Shown here piece by piece: positions 32,309 to 44,893 of a DNA stretch of 64,000 nt. Both the position numbers and the translations under genes were made by a program. Position 1 is the stretch's first letter; the number at the start of each line of letters is the position of its first letter. The stretch comes from Alligator mississippiensis (taxonomy: Eukaryota > Chordata > Crocodylia > Alligatoridae): assembly GCF_030867095.1 (NCBI RefSeq), contig NC_081827.1, positions 214,081,310-214,145,309 of the forward strand, read 5' to 3'. Below the pieces are notes generated by a model. The model saw only the letters and a program-made list of their open reading frames with translations. It was not told the origin of the DNA and searched no databases.

Positions 32309-32394
32309 CTAAGTGTGACTTGTTGGAAAATGTCTGTTTTGGGTTCCTAAAAGCAAACTGTAGTAGTTCATAGTTACTAATAGTTCTTATAGAT

Positions 32395-32887
32395 AGGGGT
32401 GGGCAAAGTCTGGCCTGTGAGCCAGCTTGAGCCCACAGTGGAATCAATTTCCCAGCAGCCCCTGCCTGCGTTGCTGTAGCTGATTTTCATGGAGACCCCA
32501 GCAGTAGCAGGGCCATGACTGCACATGGCCAGGCTGACAGCATGGGGCCAGCACAGGGCTGGAAGGATGCATGGCTGGGCAAGCAGCCACTCTGAGGCCA
32601 GGATCTTGCAGCAATGACAGTGTGGTCTGGTGCCGGGGCAGAACTGTGTTGCCCACATTCCCTGGGCAGGGGTACAGAGATCTTATTGCCACAAGATCCC
32701 AGCTCCAGCCCAGCTGTGTGCCCTGCCAGTGCTGCTAGGGCCTGTCTCCATGGAAACCCTGGGCCCCTACTATCATGGCCCCACTGCTGCTATGATCTCT
32801 GTGGAGACTGGCTTCAATGATATGGGTAGGGGCTGCTGGGGAAATGGAGTCCGGCCACTGGCCAGATCAACCATTTTGCCTGCCCCG
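32395..32887. mobile_element. hAT-like element with perfect 8-bp TSD
   Basis: TTATAGAT is found at both 32387-32394 and 32888-32895. The ends are AGGGGTGGGCAAAG and, inverted, CGGGGCAGGCAAAA. It lies in intron 2 of the ATP5F1B copy, directly at the terminus of a CR1 fragment. Confidence 0.78.
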
Positions 32888-33345
32888 TTATAGATTCATA
32901 GATGCTATGGTTGGAAGGGACCTCAATGGATCTTGGAGTCTGACCCCCTGCCAGTGGCAGGAAAATGTGCTGGAGTCATGTGACCCCAGCCAGGTGCTTG
33001 TTCAGTCTCTTCTTGAAGACCCCCAACGTAGGGGAGAGCACCACCTCCCTTAAAAGCCTGTTCCAGATTCTGGCAACCCTAACTGTGAAGAAGTTCTTTC
33101 TGATGTCCAACCTAAATCTATTCTCTATCAGCTTGTGGCTGTTGTTTCTGATTATGCCAAGGGTAAACCATATCTCCTATTCCCTGCTGCCCCACCTTGT
33201 GAATTTGTATACTACCACAAGATCCCCCTCAGCTTTCTCTTGTGGAGGCTGAAAAGGTCCATGTCCCTCAGCTTTTTCTAATAGGGCTTTCCCTGAAGGC
33301 CTCTAACCATACAAGTGGTCCTCCTCTGGACCCTGTCAGTGTTTC
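32888..33345 (-). mobile_element. CR1 LINE 3' fragment
   Basis: Begins ATAGATTCATAGATGC, then GGTTGGAAGGGACCTCAA. The reverse strand carries decayed CR1 C-terminal coding sequence (the region of VKKFFL... and RLVARI-type motifs read from the other side). Confidence 0.88.
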
Positions 33346-35917
33346 AAACAGTCTTCTACTAGGACAAGTATGAAGTGTCTGTCTTATCTTTCACTCTAGT
33401 TCCATAGCAACTTGTAAGCTGTTTTGAATACCCTTAAGTCCTACTTTATGAGCTTCCTTCTGCCATTGCCAATTGGGTACACTTTAGGCACCCTACCTAA
33501 TCTCTTGCATGCCCTCTCATCAAATCTTGGTGCAGAGGAGGCCTAGCCCCTCCTCCATAATGACTGCCTGTTTTTCCACCTGCAATATTTTGGCTCTTCA
33601 GTCGGGTTCCCTAACTTCCTTTAGGCTAAAGCTTCCCAGACTGCTCATCGGAGAATGCTTCTCATTGTAGGTTGAAGAGTTGCAGACCTATTGGACCAAA
33701 AAGCTACTACATGCTTTCCTATTTTTATTGTTAACTTACAAAATTCGGTGCTGTACCAACACTTCTGGTTAACCATGATGCCCTTTAAACTAAATTGGTA
33801 TCCTCTCCTAGCAGTTGAGCTGAATGGTCAGGATCTGGAGTTTAGGTACCTCCTGGGTCTTAGGTTTTATAGTGCCTCTTTTAGGTGACATTCAAATGAC
33901 CTTTCCTTTGTATATCATTATCCTTTGTAAATTATAAGGAATAGGACAAAGATGCTATGGCATAGCAGTATCCAGGTCTGTCAGGAAATGTCTTATTGGA
34001 ATTTTCACTACTTTAGGTGGATGCTGGTTTTGTTTTCCACTGAAGAATATTCTTTGCTTTTGACTTCATGTAGAGTTTTGAGAGGCTGTGCAGAGCTGGA
34101 TTTAGTTTTATTGGGGGTGGGGGAAGTATTAATGCAGACATAATATGGAGTACTTGCTTAAGACTTTTTAAAAAAGACTTGAGAATTAAACTACTTTTAT
34201 TGGTACACTAGTACTCAAGGGTTGTGTCTTGCTTTATGTAGGCTGAGCTCACTCCATTCACTTAGGTTTGGGGGCCCAACTTCATACCACCTCTGCCACA
34301 TGCAAGGACCTCTGGACTGGGGCCATGATCCCAACTGGGATTGGGATATTTCTTATCTTCTAATCCTACCAAAATCCATGTGGATCTACCCATTGCAAGC
34401 TACAGCATCATTAAATTGTTTAGATCAGTGGTAGGTGACCTTTCCAGCTGTAGACTGGAATGACCCATCTTGGGTCAGAGGTAAGTGGGCACTAGGACCA
34501 CCTGCAATTGGCACCGCTGCTTGGGGGGAGGGGGGTGCACTGTGAGAACTTGCATAGCCAGTGTCTCACGTTGCCAAATGCTGTTGTCTACTGGCCAGAG
34601 GTTGTTGCCGTTAATTTAGATGGAAAATTCAACAGTTGTGATTTTTATAAAGCTCTTTTCTTAAGCAAAAAGACCTCATTCTACCACAGAAGCAAAACTA
34701 TAAAGCTTTTTTGTTTTAAGGTCAATATTTCATGTTTTCTGCAAACTCAGGGTGATGACAGCCTGGCTTGTTTCTAGTTCACATTTCCAATCTTAACTAG
34801 ATAGCCATAAATCAAACTTCATTTCTAAACCTTAAAATCCAAGCTGATATTTGGTAGGAAGCAGTGGATTTTGCAGATTGAAGTCACCTGCACAGGCGAA
34901 GAACTTTCTCCTCCTCCTGCCCCTCTTGTATATAAGGTATAAATTGTTATTGTATATGAACTATAAATTACCTTCCTATGTGGCCTTGAATAACTTTGTG
35001 TAAATGCTATATACATTAAAGACTTTTTGGCCCAATACTGATGGCCAATTATTAATGAGCCATATTGGCTGATACTGATCCGATTGCTAACATGCTGCTT
35101 GGAGAGCAGCGTCTGGCTGGTAAGTCTAGGGTGGGGGTGGGGCAGACTGAGGCCCCTGCAGTGAGGGAGGGAGTGGGGCAGGAGCAGGCACTGCCCAGAT
35201 TGGGTGGAGCATGGGACAGAACCATGAGCGGCTCGTCCAGGTGGTACAGGGAGACGGGACAGATTCTGCCACTGTGCACCCCTGGAGGAGCCAATGGGGG
35301 GTGGGGGGGGAAGCATGTGCCCCCTGGATCTGTGTGTGGAGCAGGGGTGGACTGCTGCTGTAGGTTGGTGCTGGGGCCAGCTCTGGGCTCTTCCTGGCAG
35401 GGGGACTAGGCTGGGGGTTGCTCGGGGTGGGTGGCCCCAGCCCCTCTCCCTCCCTCACTGCAGGGGGCCTTAATCTCTTCCCCTCCAACAGACTTATCAG
35501 CCAGATACTGCTCTCCAAGCTGCCAGGCTGGCTTTGTGCATGCTGTGGCTGCATGTGTGCGTGCGGCATTTATCGGCGACAGTATTGGCTACATTGGGCA
35601 GAAAAAGCTGATTGCTGATAATGCCAATTTTCCTTTTATTGGTGCAGATTACAATATGGACCAATTGTATCGTTGCACCGCCTACTTCTTAATTGAGGAG
35701 TACTACTTTAGTAAAAACCTTTAGGTATCATCTTAAGCTTCCTGTCAGTTTAGAAATATTGTACCTGATTGTCTTTCTTTGGGGATGAACAAGTTAACCG
35801 TATCTAAGCTGGCTGAGGCATGAAGTTTTTTAGTGGTTTATCTGCAGTCAATATTAAGTTTTAAATGTTTTGACCTGTGCAATAATGTCTGTCTTTACAT
35901 GCACAATTTGTTGTTGT

Positions 35918-35921
<4 letters not shown>

Positions 35922-35965
<44 letters not shown>
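35922..35965. repeat. (CA)n microsatellite before ATP5F1B exon 3
   Basis: About 22 CA units, ending nine bases before the exon 3 acceptor. Confidence 0.97.
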
Positions 35966-35966
<1 letters not shown>

Positions 35967-35973
35967 CATGTAG

Positions 35974-36148
35974 GTGAAAATACTGTTCGGACAATTGCCA
36001 TGGATGGTACTGAAGGCTTGACCCGTGGACAAAAAGTTGTGGACACGGGGGCACCTATAAAAATTCCAGTTGGTCCAGAAACACTTGGGAGAATAATGAA
36101 TGTGGTTGGTGAGCCAATTGATGAAAGAGGACCTATTGCTACCAAACA
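35974..36148 (+). pseudogene. ATP5F1B: ATP5F1B exon 3
   Basis: Encodes [14 protein letters not shown] to ERGPIATKQ, intact, with a GTGAGT donor. The acceptor ATGTAG is preceded by a (CA)n run instead of a pyrimidine tract. Confidence 0.92.
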
Positions 36149-37004
36149 GTGAGTATCTAGACATGTGGGTTGTATGTTTTTTGTGTGTGTTTTGGTTTCT
36201 GCTTGTTTGTTTTGTTTACTTTTTCGTCCTCTGGAGAAACTGTCACTACTATGTCATCTCATATGATTCCTACATCTTGACCACTTTAAATCCAGAGGAA
36301 ACTATTAATCTAATAATTCTTCTAGAGTTGAGCAAGTACAACTTCCAACTGTGGATGTAGCTTTTACCAGTATAAAAACTAGTTATCCCTGTAGCTGTAC
36401 CTCCCCTTCTCCCCTGCCCCATTTGTGCTAAAATTACGCTAAGGACAGTACTGCAGATCTGAGCGCTCAGGAATTGAATAGAATTAGGGTTGCCTGTTCA
36501 GCCTTAATTTTAACAGCTTTTTGTGTGAAATTTCAGGCTGTACAACAGTCATGTTAGTCTCCCACAGTACTGCTATCATCTGTACTTAGTTTCAACCTTC
36601 TCTAGGGAGAATATACAGGATGTGAAGGTGGCTACTGCACCACCCGTTGGCAATATGTGGTAGGGGGTGCACACAGCATCTGTGGGTGGTTGCTGATGCT
36701 CACCTGCTGCTGACAGTGGTGGCATCTGCAAAAGCTCCTTGCTTGCTGCTGCCACCAGCACTACTGTGCCCCCTCAACTACTGGGGGCACCCATCATTCA
36801 TGGCAGCACCTACTTCATAGCAGAAGTACATAGGGAACACGATGAGATAGCAGGAGGAGAAAGGAAGGGATTTTAGCTAAGGCTATTGAAAGCTGTCCTA
36901 AAGACCTGGATTGTCTCCACTGCAGACTTTGTGATGGGCAACTTACTTAAACTCTTTTCTGGTGGTCACAGTGCAGCCTTTTTCTGAGTTTAGGCACTTG
37001 GGGT

Positions 37005-37150
37005 GTTTATACATGTACTCTGGGGTGAGGGGTAGGACTTTTTAAAAATCACGAGCTGCTCTAATTAAAATGCCCACAGTGTCTCATATATTCAGCATCC
37101 TGTATTTCAAAATGGCGGTGGGGGCACTTTGACTAAAGCTTGTTCAATAG
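37005..37150. repeat. Interspersed repeat related to 57470-57790
   Basis: TACATGTACTCTGGGG and TGTATTTCAAAATGGC are shared with the 57.5 kb region, partly in inverted order. Probably a small DNA transposon. Intronic. Confidence 0.45.
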
Positions 37151-37835
37151 TCTCATTTTGTAGTTGACTGAGAGAGTTGTGCTACGCCAAGGGCTCTACA
37201 GTTGTCTTGGGTATTCACTTCTAGACACCTAGAATTAGTAGATATATTAATCTTAACTTCTCCTACTTCTGCCTGTTTGTGAAAGCTGAGGTAACTTCTT
37301 AGAGGGGCTGTGAAATGAATAATTGTGAATTGAAGTGGTTTGTCTTTAGTATTAAACCCAAAGATCAGCAATGAGCAATCTAAGACTGTGGAGCTGCTAA
37401 TGTCCCAATTAAAACCTTCAACCCCGCTAAATATTTGGATCGCTCCACCATCCCCAGATTGGCCCCTTCCTGCCAGCACTGCTTCTTCAAACAAGCTGAA
37501 AATAAACTGGAAACGTTTATAGTTGCATTTCAGCTACACTTTGACTGTAAACTCTTGTCCTAGGTTTATAGCCCAGGTAGTTGGAGTGGGAGTCTGGCTT
37601 TGACATCATCTGTTTCATACGGTCTCAAAGCCAGTACTTTGAGCTTTCATATCTCCGTCGTGTATAGGGAACCTGACAAGTGTTTCTGTTGTAAAGGTGA
37701 AGACTTCCCTGCCCTGGGGGGGGGGGGGGGTTGGAATTGGCCTTAGCAGGCTGAAGGGGGGGGCTCTTTCCACCTGTAAGGAAGAGGATATACAATGTAG
37801 CACAAACTTCTTAAAATGCTCTCTTGCGTCTAAGT

Positions 37836-38015
37836 AAGTGATTCTCAACCAGAACGATGAGATACTATAGGGTGCCATAAGATCCTTTTAAGGGTGCTGT
37901 GATGTTGCTACTCTTTAGGTGACAAAAGTAACACTTAAGTGACAGTTTAGGAAACCCAGAGATTTACAATAAAATTCATAACTTCAAAAACGCTCTTACC
38001 TGTTGTGGTCTTTGA
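37836..38015 (+). mobile_element. Fragment of the GATTCTCAAC hAT-like family
   Basis: Starts AAGTGATTCTCAACCAGAA and contains GGGTGCCATAAGATCCTTTT and CCCAGAGATTTACAATA, matching the 24484 element. The right half is missing. Confidence 0.65.
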
Positions 38016-38712
38016 CACCTGACAGACATGTAGACATTGCATTTTGTTACATGTTATATGTATTAGGTGACAGTCATAACATGTCACACTAAACTAGTTG
38101 ATCCTTGGCAGATCAGCCACAGTTGCTTATTGAACCGTAACAGTTTGTAGTGTGGAAGTATCTGGCAATTTTTAATAGGAGGTCAGTTGGCACATTACAG
38201 TTTGTTTCCATGATATTGGCATCTATTGTGCAACAAAAGTGCATTCTTTTTGCTAGAGGATATGGAAAAAAAACTGTTATTACAAAAGGTGCGTGGGTAG
38301 TCCTCACTTCACTTTGAATCATTCTTAAGGGTAAGGTGACTATTTATTAAAATAGGTTGCAATGTAGACTTAAACCCGGTGAAATAGAATGGCATTTAGG
38401 TTCTATTCCACATGTTAGGCATTTGAGCCTTAGTGCAATAAAAAACACCCTTTATTTTGGGATTTGGAAAACAATTGAATCGCTGAATGTCTTGGGAAGT
38501 TTTAAATTATTGCCATATCAGTTCTACCCAAGTTAAATTAACTAACCATTGTTGAGCTGCTCTTCTAAATGCTTTGCCTAAAAGCCATTTTATTTTTGAG
38601 CTATGGGAATTATATAGCTCTGAATTAAATCAATCTTTAATTTATCAGTTCCAGGAAACATTAAAATGCTTAATATTGCAATAAGAACAACTACACAATA
38701 ACTTCTCCTTAG

Positions 38713-38825
38713 ATTTGCAGCTATTCATGCTGAAGCTCCTGAATTTCAAGATATGAGTGTGGAGCAAGAGACTGGCATTAAGGTTGTAGACTTACTGGCT
38801 CCATATGCCAAAGGAGGCAAAATCG
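38713..38825 (+). pseudogene. ATP5F1B: ATP5F1B exon 4, with 3-codon deletion
   Basis: Encodes [12 protein letters not shown] to [11 protein letters not shown]. The conserved EILVTGIK reads ETGIK: nine bases are missing in frame. CTTAG acceptor, GTAAGT donor. Confidence 0.92.
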
Positions 38826-39094
38826 GTAAGTTTCTCTTCAGAACTAAATGGCTATAATGCCAATTAATCTAAAGGATGTAGGAGAGTCGCACCATTGCTC
38901 CTCATGAGGAAGAAAGATGAAATTATCTGACTTTTTTGTTTTGTTTTTTTCCTTAAATTCTTAAATGAAGTCTTGCTCTGTGGCTTAAATATATTAGGCC
39001 AATACCCCTGTACTACTAACTCAATTTAAGGATAACAATGAAGGGTTGGGGAGGGGGTTGATACAACTTGTGTTAGTTTTCAAAAGAACTGTAA

Positions 39095-39358
<264 letters not shown>

Positions 39359-39962
39359 TAGATTTAACAGTTTACTGTCTTCAAGTGTTTCCTCAAATCT
39401 CACTTTGTTTGTACTATAGTGATCTGATTTGTATACCCATGCAAACTTTTTTTTTTTTTTTTTACCTCTGTAGCAAGACTGGCCCATAGAGTCCAATTGA
39501 AGATCTTGAGCTATAAATAGACATCAGTTGTAGCACTAGTTGTGCCACAGTGTCCTGTGTTGGAGAAGATGTCTGTCATTTCCACATGTTGCTCCTTTTA
39601 AAGAGGCTGTCAAGAGTGTCTGAGTGCAGGAGGACAGACCAGTTTGCCAGTCTTGGGGATTATCATGCTGTAAGCATACAGACATCCTCCACAATAAGAT
39701 GCAATGGTGCAGCCAGATATTGTTGTACAAATGGCAAAGATATCGTCACACGTGTGGTCTTTTGTTTTTGTTTTTTTGTCTTTTGTTTTTTGGTGCTGGT
39801 GTAACCCCCTTTCTGTTGCAATAAGGGTGGTGTCTGTACAGGCCTACGTAATTTTTTTTCCCCAAATTTGTAACGCCCTCCAAGTCTGTCTGAATTTATT
39901 TTTAAAAGTGAATAGCTCACAATGACTCGTGCTGTACAATCTTTAGTCTCTGTATTGGCCTT

Positions 39963-40862
39963 TGTGCAGGCCGGTGGTGAGCCGGGCCCGTCTTTGCGCA
40001 CGCGGGCTGTGGCCAGCAGCCCGGGCACACGGGGCTGGAGAAAACCGCAGGGTGGTTTGGTACGCGTGAGCTAGAATTAGTTACAGAGGCGTAGTGGTTG
40101 ATTGAAAAGATTATTTACTTACACCCAAGATGGTCGCAGTGTAGGCTGGACAGTTTTTTCCAGGTGCAGCTCCGCTTGAGTCCTTGTTGGAGGACTCTGA
40201 CAAACTCAGTTCTTTGGCCCCGGAGTGGTTTAGGCTCCGCGGGTTCGGCAATTCTTTCCTCACGGAGTGGCTTAATCTCCGTGGGTTTTGTTTGGTTCCC
40301 AGGTCCCCCGGAGCTGTTAAGACTCCGTGGGTTCGAAAATTGGGTTCGAAGGATAGGGATACATCTAGGATTGCGCTCGGCGACGGGGAGAGGCCAGAGG
40401 CTGTTTCGACCTCTGTTGCCTGCTTAAGAAAGGCGCGTTGGGTCCGCAAGGGTCCACATCGCTTAGAGATCTTCACACAGCGTGAAGTCTTCTCCTCCTG
40501 GGGTTCGTTAAGTCCTCCAGTTTTCCTCTCTCTCCAACTTGGGCGGAAACTACCCAAGCCTTTTGTATGGCTAGCAAGCCAATAGCTAGCCGCCACGTGT
40601 GCCTACATTTAGAACCGGCCAATAATGTGGCGCGAATCTAAATACAAATGGCGGGAACTCCTTTGCACCGTGCATCTCTGAGATGCAAAAGAAATGCACC
40701 ATGCAAAGAAGCTGCAAATTGGCGGGAAATCCCCCGTTGCACCAGAGTTCTCTCCCGCAGCAGAGAACTCTACCGTGCAAGGAAACTGTAATTTTAGCGG
40801 GAACATAATTTAGCGTTGCCGAAGCTCACACAAACAACAAATCACAACTTTGGGTTGTGACA
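39963..40862 (-). mobile_element. Solo LTR of an endogenous retrovirus, 900 bp, perfect 5-bp TSD
   Basis: GCCTT lies at 39958-39962 and 40863-40867. The inserted block runs TGTGCAGG...TTGTGACA, so both strands have TG...CA ends. The minus strand is the likely sense: it has a TATA-like CATACAAAAGG (about 40570) and later AATAATC-type signals. It is much richer in CpG than its surroundings, which suggests a fairly recent insertion. It sits antisense in intron 5 of the ATP5F1B copy. No internal viral genes are present. Confidence 0.82.
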
Positions 40863-40975
40863 GCCTTCATATATAGATCCTCCAGCATGGAGGCATTATG
40901 TATAGTATCTTGCTATGTAGCACTTGTGTATGGAAAACATTGTAGATTTAACTGCTTACTTTTGCAACGTTCTAG

Positions 40976-41134
40976 GTTGCTCTTGTGTATGGTCAAATGA
41001 ATGAACCTCCAGGAGCTCGGGCCAGAGTAGCCTTGACTGGCCTGACTGTTGCTGAATATTTTCATGATCAGGAAGGACAGAATGTGCTTTTCTTCATAGA
41101 CAATATCTTCAGGTTTACCCAAGCTGGTTCAGAG
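40976..41134 (+). pseudogene. ATP5F1B: ATP5F1B exon 6: Walker B
   Basis: Encodes [20 protein letters not shown] to RFTQAGSE in phase 0. Walker B reads VLFFIDN. The Arg of EYFRDQ is His. Confidence 0.93.
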
Positions 41135-41384
41135 GTTAGTCCTGTTTTTTTCCTTCCTTGGTATAAAGACTCCTACAGAGAACCTGTAGCCTAACGGAGG
41201 CTATGTGCCGGTGTCTGTTTATAGTGTTACAAATGTAGCCCTCTGTGGTATCACCAGTGCTGCTCCCCCTGGGAGGCAGAGAGCAAAGTATACTCCCAGA
41301 TGCCAGGGATCAGAGGCACCCTTCTGACACTACATGTTAACTGTAATTGTCTGCCTATATGGATAGTGCTACAAAGTTCTTGTT

Positions 41385-43700
41385 TAATATGGTAGACAAG
41401 GTTCCTTGGGTGAATTTGATATCTTTTATTAGACCAACCCAAATAGTTGGAGAATATTTATTAAGCAAGCTTTTGGGTTCAAAAACCCTTCGTCGGGCTA
41501 AAGAAGTTTCAGCAGTTGGTGTGTGCTCTTCCTGGATGGAATGAAAAATAAAGAAGCCAGGGGCTGGGCTGGGCTGGGCTGGGGAGTCAGTTGCCAGGCA
41601 GATTATAATGTATCAAAAATCCAATGTCTATGTTTAGTCCATGATCTCTAGTATCCAGTAGGTTGATGAAATGGAGCTCATAGGCTCGTCTCTGGGATGT
41701 GTTGTGTAAGTTTCCCTTGAGGATCCGGACTGAGAGAGTGGAGAGAGAGAGTGGCCCTCCTGTGAGAAATGTGCCCCCACTGGTAATTGGGTATTTCTGT
41801 CTTTGATGGATTTCTGGTGTGCGTTCATTCTGGTGCGCAGTTGTTGTCTGGTCTCTCCTACATATTTTCCATCAGGGCATTGGATGAGGTGTATTACATT
41901 TCTGGAGGTGCAGCTGTAAGATCCTGGGATGCTGATAGCTCTGTTGTGGGGTGTGGTAATTGTGGGGGTGGTGGAGATGTTGGCAGGCTTTGCATTTCTT
42001 GTCATGGCACGGCCTGGATCCTTTTGGTGTGTTCTGGGGTTGAGGAAGTTTGCTTCCGGTGATGAGGTTGGCGAGGTTTGGTGCTTGTTTGAAGGCTAGG
42101 ATGGGCGGCTTTGGGAAGATCTTTTTAAGAATAGGGTCTCTGTCTAGTATGGGTTGCAATTGTTTGAGGATTTTCTGTACAGGTTCAAGGGAGGGGTGAT
42201 ACATCATAACCAGCGGTGTGCGATTTGTGGGTGTTTTTCTTCTGTACTGCAGCAGTTCTTCACATGGTATCCAGGTCGCTCTTTCAAACGTGTGATCTAC
42301 CTCTCTGGAGGAGTGTCCTTGTTGGGTGAAAGCCTTTTTAAGATTGGTGAGGTGGCAATCCCGGGTGTGCTCTTCAGTACAGATGCGGTGGTATCTGAGG
42401 GCTTGGCTGTATATCACAGCTTTTTTGGTGTGTTTCAGGTGATTGCTGGTTCTGTGCAGATATGTATGTTGGTCTGTGGGTTTCTTGTATACTGTGGTCT
42501 GTATTTTACCCTTCTGGATTGTGTCTAAAAAGGAGATGTTGGTGCTGGAGTATTCTAAAGAAAGTCAGATGGAGAGATGGTGACTGTTGAATTTCTGATG
42601 TAACTCAATCCGAGATTGCAGATTCTCAGTCCAAATGATGAAGATGTCATTGATGTATCTTAAGTACAGCAAGGGTTTGATGGTGCAGTTCTTGAGGAAG
42701 TCTTCTTCCAGGTGGCTCATAAAAAAGATTGGCATACTGTGGGGCCATTTTAGTGCCCGTAGCTGTTCCCATCATCTGGAGGAAGTGTTGATTACTAAAA
42801 GTGAAATTGTTGTGTGTGAGGATGAAGTGTATAAGGTCAGTAATATCTTTGGGTCTGTATTCTGAGTTGTAATCTTGGTCCTGTAGATATGTAAGGCAGG
42901 CTTGGATGCCATCCTGGTGTGGGATGTTGGTATATAGGCTGGTAACGTCCATGGTGGCTAGGAGTGTTTCTGGGAAGGTGGTCTATGGTTTTTAAGTTTC
43001 CGTAGCAAGTCTGTAATGTCTTGGACAAAACTTGCTCTGTGGGTGACAAGCGGTTTTAGGATTGATTCAACGAAACCTGATATTTCCTCAGTTAGGGTCC
43101 CATGGTTGGATATGATAGGTCTGCCAGGGTTCCCTTGTTTGTGGATTTTAGGGAGCATGTAAAAAGTCCCCGGGTTAGGTAGCAGGGGGATCAAGGCCTG
43201 TAGTTTTTCCTGTAGTCTTGATGGAAATGATTTGATGGTATTGTTGAATTTATTTATTTATTTATTTATTTATTTTTTTTTTTTTGGTGAAAAGGGGAGT
43301 AGGATCTTCTTATAGTTCTTTGTAGTAGGTGGTGTCAGAGAGCTGTCTGTTGGCTTCCTTTATGTAATCCTCACAGTTTAGGATGACTATGGCTCCTCCT
43401 TTGTCTGCTGGTTTTATTACTATTTGGTGGTTAGATCTTAGAGATTCTATGGCCTTTTTCTCTGGTAGAGAGGTTGTGGTGGTGGCGTGTGTTGCTAATT
43501 ATTTCATTGTTCATTCTTTCCCTGAAGCAGTCAATGTAGCGGTCAAGGTTAGGGTTTTGTCTACTGCGAGGTGTCCAATCTGATGTCTTTTTGGGCTTTT
43601 TGGCATTGATCCTTTCCTGAATGTTGTCAGAGGATGAGTTGTTGTTGGGAGTGGGTTCAGTTTGGTCGCGGAAATATTCTTTGAGGCGCAGGCGTCGGAA
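41385..43700 (-). mobile_element. Penelope-like retroelement with GIY-YIG endonuclease domain
   Basis: On the minus strand the order is: an N-terminal RT region with KPADKGGAIVI (about 43395), the RT core with MLPKIHKQGNPGRPIISN (about 43100) and MDVTSLYTNIPH (about 42930), TATGTKMAPQYANLF, the catalytic motif as YINDIFIIW (about 42640) where YxDD is expected, a Cys-containing linker with HDKKCKACQ, and a GIY-YIG-type end (IQCPDGKYVGETRQQLRTRM, about 41870). The 3' tail is CTTTTATTAGACCAAC-type (inverted at about 41415). Several frameshifts and the D-to-N change mean it is inactive. Intron 6 of the ATP5F1B copy. Confidence 0.88.
43247..43286. repeat. (TTTA)n then T tract inside the Penelope-like element
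   Basis: About six TTTA units run into a T run, interrupting the element's frame. Confidence 0.9.
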
Positions 43701-44637
43701 GAATTCTTCTAGTTCTCCACATTGAAGTATTTTGTTCTTTTTTTATGTAGGATGAAAGCTGTAGAAAGTTTTTCGTAGTCTCTTTGTTAATATGGGATTT
43801 TTGTGGCTGATCTGCCATCTTTGTTGCACTGCAAACAGCATGAATGTATATGCACTTCATGTACATCCCTACAGCATTACAGAGTGCTGCAAAACTAATT
43901 TGTGCACTTAATCAGTGTTGTGGAATATTGGAGTAACTTGAGATTGCAGTAATACTAATTTGAAAAATGGAGTCTTGGGTATCTGGTAAGTGCTAAACAA
44001 AAATAACTATTACTTCATGCAAAGATTTTGAATGGCGCATTTAAGTCCAAGTATTAGGCTTTTTGGGATATAAAATAGAAATGGCTTTAAGGTTCTACAT
44101 TTAATAGCTACTCCATCTTAAATTAATGTTCATATTCAGATTTGGTTTTAAATCTTGGATTTCCAAAACTGAAAACTTTTTTGAGAAGTCGTAGGGAAAA
44201 CATAATCCTAATTTTTAAGCAAATCATTCCTTTTTTGAGTGGTCTGGAAGGAAGGGTGTAGCAGTCTTGACAAGCACTGTAGCTTCAAGGGGAAAAGTAA
44301 AAGCCTTTTAACGTATGCTTTCATCAGATCTCTTTTTTTTTTTTTTTTTTAAATGTAGGCCAGTTTAAATAACTCTCAACTCTTAAGGATCAGAAGATCA
44401 GGCATAACTCCTAAAACTAGCTCTGGCAATAACAGGAGCTATGAGCTGGTATAACTTATCCCGTTTGAACAGAATATAGAAACTGTTTGGGGCCAGCTTT
44501 CAAATGAAGTGCTCAGCTTCTGAAAGGCTTCAGGGGAAAGGATATGCTGTAAGGCTTTATAACCTAACTGTGTAGACTCCTTTCTTTTACTACTTTGTTT
44601 TCATTTGGTACTAATCTCTGTGAAAAGCAGGATATAG
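43701..44637. other. ATP5F1B intron 6, nothing recognised
   Basis: AT-rich intron sequence with a T run at about 44331-44350. Confidence 0.5.
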
Positions 44638-44893
44638 CAGCATTTCCCAACCAGTGTGCTGCAGCACACTGGTGTGCCGCGAGGCATGTCTGGGTGTGCC
44701 ACTGAATTTTTTGGCCTGGACCTGCTGCTGCCACGGCAGACAGATGGGGGCATGGCTCCAGCCAATGACTTTTTTGCATCTGCACGATGTATTCTGCTAT
44801 TCTTTCCCCTCCCCTTCACATTTGGCTACTGTGCCATGAGATGCGAGAGGCCTGGTAAGTGTGCCACCAGAACCAAAACGTTGGAAAACGCTG
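44638..44893. mobile_element. Small hAT-type element, 256 bp
   Basis: The ends are CAGCATTTCCCAACCAG and, inverted, CAGCGTTTTCCAACG. The flanks GGATATAG and GGGTACAG differ by two transitions, as for an aged 8-bp TSD. Confidence 0.75.

Noticed and set aside
32306-32312. Rescue of intron 2 by a GC-AG donor
   Set aside because: The GC is one base too early; joining it to exon 3 shifts the frame.
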